Positions 1 through 11,224 of a stretch of DNA of 64,000 nt are shown here, piece after piece. The notes under the pieces were generated by a model that saw only the letters and a list, made by a program, of their open reading frames with translations, was not told where the DNA came from and made no database searches. This stretch comes from Tomocerus qinae. Its lineage: Eukaryota; Arthropoda; Collembola; Entomobryomorpha; Tomoceridae. The stretch spans positions 14,384,001 to 14,448,000 of the forward strand of contig CM034548.1 in the NCBI GenBank assembly GCA_020055645.1, in the 5' to 3' direction. Both the position numbers and the translations under genes were made by a program. Within the stretch, counting starts at the first letter, position 1, and the number at the start of each line of letters is the position of its first letter.

Positions 1-131
1 TTGGCACAGAACAATCTAGGCGGTCTTTATATTCTACGTCTTTTTTTGGAATGTGAAAGTTAACATTGAAATTTAATTTAACATTCAACATTAGACACAT
101 TTAAAAATAGCGAGGAAGTAATACTGATACA

Positions 132-1453
132 ATGGAAACATTCACTGAAAATGACAATAATGCTGAAATTGAAAAAGGACTTGGAATTCAAAACCAATTG
201 CGTGAGTTCAAAATAGCAACACTATTTAATACTAATTAATTTAAACATAATTAATGGGAAATTGGATAATTATATTGTATATAATTGTAATTGCCGATTG
301 GGAAACAGAATTTTGAGGACAGTACTTTCAAAACTGCTGCTATTTTTGAATTACAGGTATTTGGGACTCCTTACTGGAAATCCGTATTCAGTTGCAAAAA
401 TTATTGACTGGAAGTAATGAATTACCTCGATTTGATTCGTTCGAAAATGTCACGAAGGCTGCTGAGGGCAAAGAAAATGAAGAATTGCAATTTATGACTG
501 CTGTTCAAAACAGTCGTACATCCATTAAAAACTTAATGGACAAATTATTGGGTTTACAGGCTTTGCTTTCACCTACTAACATTTCTGATTCACATCAAGA
601 TGGTATGGACGAAGAGATCACTAGCGAGGAAGAAGATGAAGGACTTTCTAAGAATTCCATCAAGGAGACTGCTGATAGCGATGACGGTGACGAAGAAGTT
701 GACGAAGACGATGATGAAAATGATGATGACGAATCTAATAATCAAAACATCTCAAAAGTTGGAAACGGCTTGAAAACATCTATTGCAGCCAGCGACGACG
801 AAAATTTGTCATCAGATGATCACTCAGACGAAGATGGTGAACCTGTCAAACGAAAAAAGAAGCGATTAAATGATTACGAGAAGATTGTTTCCAAAAACTT
901 CAAAGCTTCGATTCCACGGAGAAAAGAAATTATTCAAAAGTGGAATGACAAAACGCAAGTTGCTTCTGGAAAATTAAATAAAAACAATTTCTCTGCATTT
1001 CAAATATCTACTGTGAAACAGATTGATCATGTCCTAGCTAATAAGGAAAGGCTTTTAAAACGAACTCAAATGAGAAATTCACAGGTGGATGTAAACAAAA
1101 AAGAAAAGGAGGGCGACGATCTTGAAGATACTTTGGATCCTGAATATTTTAATGATGATGATTTCTTTCACCAGTTGTTAAGAGAGCTTATTGAAAATTC
1201 GTCTTCAAACTCGGAAAAGACCAGTGACCTAAGTCGTCATTACCTCAAACTTCAAAAACTGAGAACTAAATTCAAAAGGAAAGTAGATACAAAAGCCAGT
1301 AAAGGTAGAAAAATTCGCTATGATATACATCCAAAATTAGTGAATTTTATGGCTGCGTATCAAGACAAGAATTCAATGACAGAAAATGCAAAATCCGAGT
1401 TGTACAAATCTATATTTAAAAATTTATACGATTGGAAAAATGACGTAGAGTAA
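132..1453 (+). CDS. AATF: AATF/Che-1 (Bfr2 family) nucleolar protein, two exons
   Basis: Exons 132-201 and 357-1453, joined across a GTGAGT donor and a TTACAG acceptor (phase 1), give 388 residues. An in-frame TAG at 108-110 upstream supports ATG 132. Seen: the junction creates the family signature IWDSLLEIRIQLQKLL (residues 25-40), a long Asp/Glu-rich low-complexity stretch (about residues 105-180), a KASIPRRKEIIQKWNDKT segment followed by TVKQIDHVLANKERLLKRTQ (AATF core), and a C-terminal TRAUB-type domain (about 295-380) with FHQLLRELIE and VDTKASKGRKIRYD. Known of the family: AATF/Bfr2 acts in nucleolar small-subunit ribosome assembly, and vertebrate AATF also in transcription and apoptosis control. 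Odd: the protein starts almost at the WDSLLE signature, so the long acidic N-terminus of vertebrate AATF is absent. AATAAA lies at 1643-1648. Identification is secure; only the transcript start is not seen. Confidence 0.95.
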
Positions 1454-1642
1454 GATATCTTTCTTATTATCTTGTATTAAATGAAAAGCCATAATTAAAA
1501 CCTGAAAAACCTGGATTTAGTTTTATTTGCCAAAAATCACTTTTCTAATAGAACTAAATTGAACACGTGAATTTCAGGCCTAGGTCTTTATGAAATTAGC
1601 GAAGTAATAATTATGATAATGTTAATATAAACACATTAATTT

Positions 1643-1666
1643 AATAAATACATTGTTATCTTTATT
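1643..1666. terminator. Facing poly(A) signals of AATF (+) and Asterix (-)
   Basis: AATAAA at 1643-1648 on the plus strand serves AATF. TTTATT at 1661-1666 reads AATAAA on the minus strand and serves Asterix. With cleavage 10-25 bases past each hexamer, the two transcripts would abut or overlap by a few tens of bases. Confidence 0.6.
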
Positions 1667-1846
1667 GTTTAATGCTTTGATTATTTTACATTTGGGTACA
1701 GTATCATATATTAACATTTGGAATTTTAATATTTATACCAACTGTGGGCAGCAAGCCATAAAGACCTGTTCCTGTACCTCCCCTCAAATCGAGAAATGAA
1801 TGTTTTGTAGGGCAGAAATGAAAATGATAACTAACTATTCCAAATC

Positions 1847-2643
1847 CTAGTTTGAAAACGGCATAGTCATTGGCGACGGATTTTGTAAGTAGGACATAAC
1901 GACGGCAGAGATACTCAACCTTTAAAAAAGCCATAATAAGTAAATTAAATTATTGCATTTGTATTGTAAATGTTTCTTAAGGCAACAATGTCTATTTGTT
2001 CGTACATGAAACTGCTGAAAATTTGCTTGGCATCATCTTGAAGTCGTGAAGAGGCAAATCCAATACAAGAGCAATAGATTGCAATCCATGCACACCACTT
2101 CATCTGAGTAATGACAAAATATTTTACAAATACATTCGTATTTTACATTTTCTAAAACAGATTGTTTTCTCCCGTAATAATAAAGTAGTAAAATCCAATC
2201 ATATTTTAATTCACACACTCTGAGGCAATCTAAATCTCAGCAATTTTACATCGTGATGATTTCATAATAGTTTATTTTAATTTATTTAATTCTAATACCT
2301 AATGAACCTGATCACGTATAAATATATCTACCTTTAAAATGTGCGGCTGGGTGGATAAAATACATATACCCGAACTATGCAGAATTTGATTAATACTATT
2401 TTTACTTCTGTACATTTAGGGTTACTAATTTCTGTTTCAAAAAGCTTAAAAAGCCAAAAATTATTCTAATTCGAATGTGAGTATCTTTAATATAGTATTT
2501 ATAGGTATTTAGAAAATTAAACAGTCTAAAAATAGTCATAGTCATGTACCCTCATCATCAATCCAAACATGCTAAACAGCATCCCAATGACGCTCATGTA
2601 GTCAGACGTAAAATCTTCAAATATTAGTCCGGAAAGCCGGTAT
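1847..2643 (-). CDS. WDR83OS: Asterix (WDR83OS), PAT complex subunit; three conserved coding exons
   Basis: Three small minus-strand exons: 2643-2550, 2103-2006 and 1919-1847. Donors are GTACAT and GTACGA, and all phases agree. Translation gives TSDYMSVIGMLFSMFGLMMR, then MKWCAWIAIYCSCIGFASSR, then LSISAVVMSYLQNPSPMTMP and a TAG stop. This matches the animal Asterix core (PDYMNLLGM.FSM.GLM, KWCAW.A.YCS.ISFANSR, SSFMLSISAVVMSYLQNP). Known: Asterix is a small ER membrane protein that pairs with CCDC47 in the PAT complex, which shields hydrophilic transmembrane helices during membrane-protein biogenesis. The usual KYKPPP-type N-terminus is not preserved. The exon at 2643 needs an upstream exon ending with two codon bases (see the 3065-3153 entry). 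Convergent with AATF; a minus-strand AATAAA is at 1661-1666. Confidence 0.93.
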
Positions 2644-3064
2644 CTGGAAAAATATAAAAAGAAAAATTTAACCACTACATTTCATAACTGCCAGATTGAT
2701 TCAGCCATAAAAATTTGTCGCTTTGTTTGAAAACCACCTCCGTTATATGTATAAAGCCTAAACGCCGACGTTTGGTTGAATTAAATCTGTATTAAAAGTG
2801 ACCGATTTTACAGATAAATGTATTGTGTGATTTGCAGAAATATTTAAAACGAAAATTTTGTCAAATAACATGTTTTCGATTGGTGCTTTTTTAGTTTTAC
2901 AGGTTTTTCATTATTTTTAGATTTTAAAGGGACATACGAGCCAATACTCGACTGCATCCGGATACTAATACCCGGAGGTGCTAATTAATATTAAGCAGAT
3001 ATTTATATTATATAATGGCAGCACTTCAACTGAATACATATAATTCGCTGCTTTTAAAACTTAC

Positions 3065-3153
3065 TTTGCCTTGATTTGCCTTGATTTGATTCTTTTACAA
3101 CTTTCAATGATCACTCGCCATTGGCAATACAAGAAAGGAAAAATCGCTCCCAT
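3065..3153 (-). CDS. Candidate first coding exon of Asterix
   Basis: On the minus strand an open segment ends at a perfect GTAAGT donor (exon end 3065) with two codon bases left over. That is the phase the next Asterix exon (starting 2643) needs. Joining gives ...KRIKSRQIKAK-YRLSGL..., which could occupy the place of the RRPNKVLRYKPPP segment of other Asterix proteins. Starting at the ATG at 3153 would make a 117-residue protein, against about 106 in vertebrates; other in-frame ATGs are at 3165 and 3243. The residues before the basic stretch are hydrophobic (MGAIFPFLYCQW), unlike the polar family N-terminus. Either this end has diverged, only the 3' part is translated, or the true first exon lies elsewhere. 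Phase agreement alone has a one-in-three chance. Confidence 0.4.
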
Positions 3154-4029
3154 GTCGAAGTACATTATAAGTGCTAAAATTAAACCGTGGACGCAAATCC
3201 AATCCAAAGCTCGCCAAACGTTAAAGGTAAATTTGGAAAGCATTGAGACTGATTCTAAACTCACTAACAGAAATTCTAAATATCAAGCAAGTTTCCCCAA
3301 ATTTATTTCGTATTTCCTTTTCCCCACTAACGTTATCTTGTCTCTTAATTGTAGTAAAATGCGTTTTATTTTTAATTCCCTGTCAGATATTGGCAAATCT
3401 GGCTGGACTTTAAGGAAAAATTAGGAGCTTTGAATTCCAAAATAAAACACGTAATATATAATGGCATACTGACTTTACACTACTGATTTTACTACGACAG
3501 TCTCGAGATCTAAAGCATAAATGAAGTACACAAGAAAACGATCAAGGGAAGACACTGACTGAGAGTCAGACACTGACCAGGGTAAGGATAGGTAGGTAAA
3601 AAATTCAATTCAAAAAAACGTTCCTGGACAGAGCTACCACTCTAAGACTTTGTTAGTGGATGATTTGAGATATTTGGCAGCGAATAATACCCACTAATAA
3701 TGATCAAAATTTCAAAAACATTTAATTCTGGAATTTTTGCTTTCAAACCATGGATTTCGATGCTAAATATCTGAAGTCCGCTATTATTCGCTTTCTTAAC
3801 AGATAACTAATAATTGATAGCTTAAGAATAAGTTTGCCAATTAGTGAGTCTCAGGAAGTGGGTGGGGAAGTTGGTAAAAAGATCTACGCCAGATTACACG
3901 CAATATTTTCCAAAACGGAAGGGTACCAATTCCTTAAAAATATATAAAGCAGTCTTAATGGAGAAAGGTACAGAAACAATTATTTCTTTCGTAATTTTCT
4001 TAATCATGCAAAAATCGCCGGGTTTAAGT

Positions 4030-4767
4030 TAGTGATGCGGCCAATATTTGGCTATTTGTCACTTTTTTTCCTATTCGGCGTCTGCAGCCGAATATTGCAG
4101 CCATTAGTATTATATGATTTTTGCATCCTAAAAACAACGTGGGAAACAAAAGAAACTAAAACTCGATCCAAAAGAGGAAAACTTGACCGTGTACCAAAAA
4201 TATGAAATAAGTGTTGTGTATGTTGGAGACCGTACATAATCCAAAATACCATTTACCACTTACCAGTGGTGAATGGTTCTTAATGGTATTTATTAAATGT
4301 TAAATACCCCTACCTAAATGTCAGTGGTAACTGGTTTAATTGGTAAAAGATGGTAAAATAGACTTATTTAAATTTCGTATTTTGCATTAAATTCACCGCT
4401 AAAATATTAAATAGCTTAGAGACGAGTTAACAAATGATTATTTTACAAATTGACTGTTCAAAAATTGATATTTGGTCATTAGCAACATAATAAGTGCAGT
4501 TTTTCCAATAAGTACATCACTGTGTTGGTAGAATAGCCTTAAAGTGGTAAATTTTGTACACCGGTTGGAGGTTAGAATTTATAAAATGTTCAAAAATTAT
4601 TTTAAATTGAATTTTTTAAAATTATTCTTGCCTTTTGGTTAAAAATTTTGTCAAATATTTTTTGAAACTCATTATTTGGCAGCCGAATATTCGGTGTTCA
4701 GCACCAACTATTCGGCATCTATTCGTTATTCCGCTATTCGGCAAAACGACTATTCGCCGCACCACTA
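4030..4767. mobile_element. Non-autonomous hAT-like element (738 bp)
   Basis: The ends are inverted: TAGTGATGCGGCCAATAT on the left and, reverse-complemented, TAGTGGTGCGGCGAATAG on the right. They are followed inwards by repeated GCCGAATATTCGGC-type motifs at 4075-4105 and 4680-4760. The element is flanked by GTTTAAGT (4022-4029) and TTTTAAGT (4768-4775), an 8-bp target duplication with one mismatch. Eight-base duplications and short inverted ends are hallmarks of the hAT superfamily. No transposase is encoded; open frames inside are short and unrecognised. Confidence 0.8.
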
Positions 4768-5019
4768 TTTTAAGTGCACCCCCATTATCTCAGCAGAAAG
4801 TAAAAGAAGTTTCAAATAGACAAAATATTATGTGCCACTCAAATCAATACCTGACAATGAATGACAATAGATGATTTAGAATTGGCTATGGTGTCTTATT
4901 TTCTATAATATAACTAAGAAAAAATAAACCATTGCAAAACAGCATAATTTATAAGGGGTAACTGTATGTAACTACATATTTAGTAGTGTCCAGAACCCTC
5001 TTGCGGTCTAACACGTTAT

Positions 5020-5485
5020 TGTACGACGTTGTACGATGAATATAACGGAAGTTACATCGATTTTCAATTATTTTAAGTTTTTCACCTACTTCCCCTATCA
5101 GGGGAAGGTTTAAACTATTTAGTAGTGTCAGTGGACATGTCAGCTTTTGCTCTTGTACAACTTTGTACGATGAATAGAACGGAAGTAACATCGATTTTCA
5201 ATTATTTTAAGTTTTTAATTCATTTCCCCTATCAGGGGAAGGTTGTAACCTATTTAGTAGTGTTCGTTGCACCTGTCAGCTTTCAATTGAGTTATTGCAC
5301 GACTTTGTACAATGTAAAGAACTTAAGTTACGTCGATTTCTGGTTATTTTCAATTTTTCACCCACTTCCCCTAACAGGAGCAGGTTGCCACCTGTTCAGT
5401 AATGTGGCAAATCATGTCAGCTGTCAAACAAGCTTAAACACGACGTTGTACGATGACCAGACCAGAAGTTACGTCGATTTTTAGT
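5020..5485. repeat. Tandem repeat, ~130-140 bp unit, about 3.5 copies
   Basis: A module containing TTGTACGATGAATA, GAAGTTACATCGATTTT, a TTTTTCA segment, the near-palindrome CTTCCCCTATCAGGGGAAGG and TTTAGTAGTG recurs. The TTGTACGATG-type motif appears near 5031, 5162, 5305 and 5446, a spacing of about 131-141 bases. Divergence rises towards the right end. Open frames running through it are repeat artefacts. Confidence 0.8.
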
Positions 5486-5720
5486 AATTTTTAAACCCCT
5501 CCTCCGGTCGAGGGGTTTAACCGATCTTGTTTATTTACGAACTCCGGTCAAAGGGCGGGGGAGCCGATCTTACTCATTTACGAACTTCGGTTTACGTTTT
5601 ATCTCAAGAAGCTACCAATTGTGCTCAAACCGTTCGAAAGTTATCGTGCACAGGGATTAACGGAGTGACGGACGGACAGACAGGTAGGCAGAGATAGTAT
5701 TGGTATACAGAGAAGATAAA
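5486..5720. repeat. Degenerate repeat tail with GACGGACGGACAGACAG motif
   Basis: Two related segments (around 5500 and 5545) carry CTCCGGTC and CCGATCTT..TTTACGAACT. They are followed by CCGTTCGAAAGTTATCGTGC and GGACGGACAGACAGG. This kind of sequence commonly ends dispersed arthropod repeats. It continues the adjacent tandem array and is noncoding. Confidence 0.5.
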
Positions 5721-5941
5721 GTTCTGCGAATAAACTTCTCTGAATAATTGTAAGGTTTATCCGCGCCAGTAAAATATAAAATGCTATTTCCACAATAACA
5801 TTTTTATTCTTTTAAGAAACCAATATGTAAACAGATTTTTTTCCAAATTTTGACAAACTATTCCTATTAGTTTTAGGTACCTATTTTGGCATTTTAAGCA
5901 CCTATTTATCCACCTATTTTGGCATTTTTAAGCACCTTTTT

Positions 5942-6835
5942 ACCGAAAATCCGAATTAATTCACCAGGGTTGAACCATAGTTTCAACGATGTCATTCGTG
6001 CGAAAAATAAATAGTTGACCCCGGAGGGGTCAATTAAAACGATAGGGGTGAACTATATTTTTAAGGTGAATTTAATTTTTTTTTCTTAGAGTGTCAATTT
6101 TTTAAATTACAAAAGGCAGCGTCAAATGAGGAAAATATAAGTAATATAACACAGATATTAAGTATGTTATGTTTTAAGTGTATTCAGATGTAGTCTATCT
6201 CCATTATGTCGTTAGAATAAAATGGGGCAGTTACGCTTTCGGTTTTTTACAGAGTCCACTAAAAAGGCTAAAAAATTTTATTGCATATTTTTACATTTCA
6301 GAAGATTTGGAGTGGTTTAGAGGGTGGTCATTTTTTAAGTTGTGGGGAGACCCCTCTCGGGGATGGGCAGAAGCACATATAACTCTAGGAGACGACAACG
6401 GATTGTGTTGCTACTTTGTGTATGTAATTTCCTTTAGATAAATTGTATAGATTTTTATCTTAATTTTTGCCGAATGAGAATTGTATTTTACTGGTCTTTT
6501 AGGAGTCTGGCTCGATACGAAATTCTGAACTGAGAGATACATTTCCAATAAAATGATAGTATCTTGAGCTAAGTTGCAGCGATTGCTGATCATAATCTAA
6601 AAATCTAAGCTAATCCTTATCTCCAATTCATAGCATTTTCCTGCATTTTCCATGCAACTTTTGCCATTTGCCATCCCTAACTCAATAACATACCTATACA
6701 AAATAGGGGGGGGGTCAATTATTACGAGGAGGGTCAACTATTATTCGAAGGAGCTTGTTAACGTGAAAATATGATAGTTGACCCGGAGGGGGTCAACTCT
6801 TTTGAAAGGGGCGAATTAATTCGGATTTTATGGTA
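5942..6835. mobile_element. Inverted-repeat element, ~0.9 kb, non-autonomous
   Basis: The left end ACCGAAAATCCGAATTAATT (5942 onward) is mirrored by GAATTAATTCGGATTTTATG near 6812-6831. Subterminal palindromes repeat on both sides: GTTGACCCCGGAGGGGTCAA near 6015 and GTTGACCCGGAGGGGGTCAA near 6777. No clear target duplication and no transposase were seen, so the superfamily is undetermined. The internal open frame at 6178-6441 is unrecognised. Confidence 0.55.
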
Positions 6836-6969
6836 TCTTTTTTCGGAGTTACCTGCACTTACCTACCTACCTACCTATCCGTACCCTGCTTATTACTCAA
6901 TAATTCCAATCTGATACATCACATTGCTTACATCAGTGGGAGGATAAGACGTCACCAAAGTGAATTATA

Positions 6970-7155
6970 TAAGAATCGGGGCGCTAAATTCTTCTTTGGG
7001 CGCCTAAAGCTTTATTTTTGACGGATCTAATCCGTGACCATGGGCACCCAAATATCGGTTTTCGGGCGCCTAAATTAGTGGTTTTTGGTAGCTCAGGGCT
7101 CCGGGCGACCAACGCGGAGCACCTCCGCGACTCCGCGAAGAAATTACAGCCCCTA
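6970..7155. repeat. GC-richer short inverted-repeat insert (MITE-like)
   Basis: A GC-rich island contains several GGGCGCCTAAA motifs. Its ends, GGGGCGCTAAATTCTTC near 6978 and GAAGAAATTACAGCCCC near 7137-7153, are imperfect inverted copies. The target duplication is unclear. A (TACC)n microsatellite lies just upstream at about 6850-6880. Confidence 0.4.
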
Positions 7156-9530
7156 AAAGAATAATGTTGGCGTTGTATTAGCGGGTTAAACATGGATATG
7201 GTCAATTCAGCAATAAATCGAGAACAGTCTGTATTTTGTCATTTAGAATTCGAAACATGTTTTACAAAAAACAAAATAAATGTCTTAAATGCTACAAAAT
7301 ACATCTACTAATGTTCATACCTCCCTAGACTTCCTACTGCTTGATATAATGCATAATGGGTAACAATAGACCCGAAATATTAGGCACTTTCTTTTATATT
7401 AGGACATGACATGACATATGACATTATTTTATATTATATTTCTTTTTTCTTTTATATTATTTTTCTATTATTCTTTTATATTTTTATATTTCTTTTATAT
7501 TCTTAAACCTTTTATATTAGGCACTTTTGATGGGCCAACATAGTTAGTCCACGTACCTTGTTCATGTTCCGCCCACCAAAAGATCCTAACCTAACCTAAA
7601 CGTGAAAAGGTCAAATTGAATTTCGGTATGCTTCAAAACACAGGTTTGCACTATTTAAAACTCATGATTGTCCTATGTATACCACTTTATCAAGTTAACC
7701 AATTTTTGATTGCTTCAATGTAAAAATATTTTTTTAAAATCAAAATCCAGGTTTTATGGTTTAAAAATCAATATCTCAGTAAATTTCATATTAGAAATTT
7801 TCTAAACTATTTTTATAAGATTTTGTAACTTTTATTGAAAACTGATTTCGTTTAACCACGTCCATTTCTTATTGATAATTTTATACTTAAGTTAAGTTGT
7901 ATGTGTATTGTGTATCTATATGAATTTGGAAATCTTGAGTTTTAACATAAATAAAAAAGTCTGTTAGTTAACAAGCCTAGTTTCAATACAAACAAACTGT
8001 AACACATAATATCATTGTTATTTAAAGCTTTTCGTTTCCACATACGTTTCCATAATACTTACACAGACCACGAGAAACGAACCTGCAGCGAAACGAAATC
8101 CCCTTTACCCTTATTCTTGACATAATGAAGAATAAACTTCAGCTTGGTATAATAGTAAAGCTACATGTTGTGGTAAAGAATTTATATTGCCATTATTATT
8201 ACTCTTATACAATTCTGTTTCTGAACAAATTGGGCGATCGTATTACATTACATGTCTTCCAACAACTCGAAGTTACCTAGCCGGTTAGTCGATTAGCCAG
8301 TAGCAATGACACAGAAAACATATTGGTAAAGCAGATTATATAATACATGAAATTAATGAGACAATCCACCAGCATCAGCATCCATAGACGTCATTATATT
8401 TTGTTTACGAAACGAAACCGGGTCTCAAGTTTCTAATGACATTACATAACGAATTACGTCATATCTACATACACACTATAGGTAGACCTGGTACTATAGA
8501 TTGTGACTTGCTAAAGAAGAGCAATCGGAAGAACACTGGAAACTATGATCCAAACGCATAAAAAAGTAATTCTAATTTAAACCAACCTACAAGGTACAAA
8601 TACGAAAAAAACAAATGTTGCTGGAATATCATCAATGTAATTTAAATGCACGTGCTGAACGAAAAAAAGAGACTGTCTTGGATGTCGGAGGAAAATATTA
8701 TATTATTTGTAATTTGTATGTGTCAGACAAAAAGCAATGATGTTTGCCATAAATAACATCATCTCAGATCTCAGAGACAGTCTCAATTAAAATCTTAAGA
8801 GAATAAATAATTATGAATTAGGGCAGACTAAATTTTTTATGATTCACGAATGATAAATAAGTGACCATACCTGTGAACTCTATCACTCCGTCTGGGATCA
8901 GCCGCTGGGGATTTTGAATTTGACATTCTATTTGGCTGAAAATAAAACTGTTTGGCTAATTAGACTATGGACTAATGTGTAATTGTTTTTTCCAAATTTT
9001 TCACCTCCGTCGTAATGCAACTAAATAACAGATAGAAAAGTATTACAGAATACCTGGGTGGATATTGGATATTGTTTGTGTATAATATTTCAGTGTATTT
9101 CATACTTAGCGCTACTACGGCTTCAATTAATTATAATATTCTTCCTTGTGTAAATTTCTGAAACACGTGGAAATTAATTGCATTAATTGTACGTCACATT
9201 ATTTAGACTGCCATTGAAATTTTCTATTCTAAACACTTATCATTAAAGAAGACGTTTTTAGCACTTTCACATGCTATGCTGAAGCTGAACTGAATTGATA
9301 TCTTTTCATTTTTAAGAAAAATAAGGAATTTATTTAAAAATATGCCATGGAAATAAACATATACAGTTCTTTATTTAATGGTAATTACATAATGTAATAT
9401 ACCATTATTTGGTCATATGACATAATGCCAGAAAAAATTGGGGAGAGGGGCATTCGAAAAAACCAACCTTGAGATTTTTGGCATTTTAAGACAATTTTCT
9501 TTTATTTCAACCATTTTTTAGGGCAAGGGG
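7156..9530. other. Gene-free AT-rich stretch
   Basis: No recognisable exon on either strand. There is a low-complexity TTTTATATT-rich run at about 7420-7510 and three CCTAA units at 7585-7599. The rest looks like ordinary intergenic sequence. Confidence 0.6.
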
Positions 9531-10302
9531 CAAGGTATCGAAAAACCCGGGTTTTTTAGGAAAAAACCCTCGACCCCGAGTTTTTTGGGTTTTTTAGGGT
9601 TTTTTGGGTTTTTTGGGTTTAAGGGTTTTTTATATGACTATAGGTATAAATACAAGCCTATACTATACCATATATGAAAACTACAGCTGACAACAACAAC
9701 AACCATGTCAACTACTATTCTATTACTTACGTCAATGAAAAGAAAAATTAAAGCATAAATAGTTTAATTTTATTATGTTGTAACGTTGCAAATGCAGTAT
9801 TTTTGTGAACACCTATATTATTATTACTGTTTGATAACAACTAGTGAAATATTAAGCATTATAATATTTTACTGATTATATTGACTTTATGATATTATTC
9901 CTTTGTTAATTTGAAGCTTTAATTGCAAAGCATTACAGTAATGAATATGTAAGTGATAAATTGAAATTATGAGTACAACAATATTATAAACATAATCTTT
10001 ACAATGCAATGACTAAAGGATACATAAAATTAATATTATTATAGTCCTTACATTACGATACATTAATTACGCGTAGAAGTGTAGAAGCTATGTTTCCACC
10101 TGATTATGCATTTGTTTACATTTTTGAATAAAAATTAGTATGTATTGCGTATCTAGATGGAGCTGTAGTGCACATTTTTGTATGTTTTGTAAAAAACCCA
10201 AAAAACCCAATAAACCCGGGGTTTTTTAAGTAAAGCGGGGTGGGTTTTTTGCCAAAAAACCCAAAAAACCCCAACCCATAAAAAACCCGACCCACAACCC
10301 TG
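9531..10302. mobile_element. Non-autonomous hAT-like element with AAAAAACCC-rich arms (772 bp)
   Basis: Flanked by perfect 8-bp duplications GCAAGGGG at 9523-9530 and 10303-10310. The left end begins CAAGGTATCGAAAAACCCGG and the right end, reverse-complemented, begins CAGGGTTGTGGGTCGGG, so both open with CARGGT as in hAT elements. Both ends are built from repeated CCCAAAAAACCC or GGGTTTTTTGGG blocks in inverted orientation (9540-9630 and 10190-10300). The AT-rich core codes for nothing recognisable. Confidence 0.8.
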
Positions 10303-10779
10303 GCAAGGGGAAACCTACAAACCTGGATCTAGTTGATAACAATAGGGCAGTTGGATGTCATACTGTCTTTATAGCAAATTAACCTACAGCACGACTAAGT
10401 GCACCATAGATCACCATTAAATTTAGAAGCTCTTAAGATTTATTAACACGAATAGAAATAGACTCCAAAAATGGTTTATCAAAATTGTGCCCATTGACAA
10501 ACCAAAAATTTAAATCTCTTTAGCCGAGATAAATTGTAGGAAGTTGGAACGAAATTCTATAAAAAATTGGGTTTAATGAACCATCTCTATTATAATCGTA
10601 GACTGGTAAAGCAAGAAATGTACCCACCTAATGTACCATGTACCTATATATGTATCTATGTCTGGTCCCAAACGCAATAGTTTCATAATATATGCTCAAT
10701 TTCCAGCAATCTTCACTGCGTGAAAAATGTAATATTGTTCTGTAGTAAGGGGTGGATTTGTAATTTTATAATTTTCGTC

Positions 10780-10985
10780 TCCAATGAGCATGATTATGCT
10801 GGAAGCCTACCTTTCGAAATTGAGGCACACATGCTGGGACCTATTATCTCTTCTCTATATAACAAAGCTGTTTATATGTATGTCGTATGTCTCTATCTAT
10901 TTATATATGCCGTGGACGATGCGGCTTTTTATTACACTTCACATGCGCGTATACTATATTTCATAAAACAAGAAAGTCCAATATG
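10780..10985 (+). repeat. Dispersed repeat copy (ATGCGGCTTTTTGTTG family), degraded
   Basis: It contains TGAGCATGATTATGCTGGAAG, GAAATTGAGGCACACATGCTGGGA, TATGTCGTATGTCTCTATCT and GATGCGGCTTTTTATTAC, in the same order as parts of the copies at 11330-11760 and, inverted, 28590-28760. The open frame through it is not conserved between copies and I do not call it a gene. Confidence 0.65.
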
Positions 10986-10999
10986 AGTGAACCAAGGCT

Positions 11000-11215
11000 G
11001 TATTGAGGGGGGGCATTGGGGGCAAATGCCCCCCCCCCCGAAATCCAAGAAAAGAGGAAATTTTTCTCAAAATACCAAAAAATTTCGCGCTTCGCGCGAT
11101 TTTATGTGATTTTTAGGCTATTTTTGACTCATTTTAGCTAAAATAAGCCAAAATTTTTCGCGATAATGCCTACTACATATAAGTGTATGACGTCATTGCC
11201 CCCTCCGAAATCGAC
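11000..11215. repeat. G/C-run bounded insert, possible short inverted-repeat element
   Basis: It begins GAGGGGGGGCATTGGGGGCAA.. with a 12-13 base C run and ends CATTGCCCCCTCCGAAATCG. The two ends are imperfect inverted copies. Inside are TTCGCGCTTCGCGCGA and TTTTTCGCGATAA palindromes. It interrupts the dispersed repeat family found on both sides. Confidence 0.45.
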
Positions 11216-11224
11216 TTCTAAATA

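Noticed and set aside
3065..3243. Minus-strand frame resembling cytochrome c oxidase subunit 7C (YFxxGxxxPF spacing)
   Set aside because: Only five residues match, the expected RHQLLKK-type end is missing and no presequence exon was found. The fit is too weak against the Asterix first-exon reading.
3071..3424. Plus-strand 117-codon open frame opposite the candidate Asterix first exon
   Set aside because: No family resemblance, and low-complexity basic composition. The minus strand has the better splice signal and phase fit.
7585..7599. Three CCTAA units resembling the insect telomere repeat
   Set aside because: Only 15 bases, which can arise by chance in AT-rich DNA. No longer array is present.
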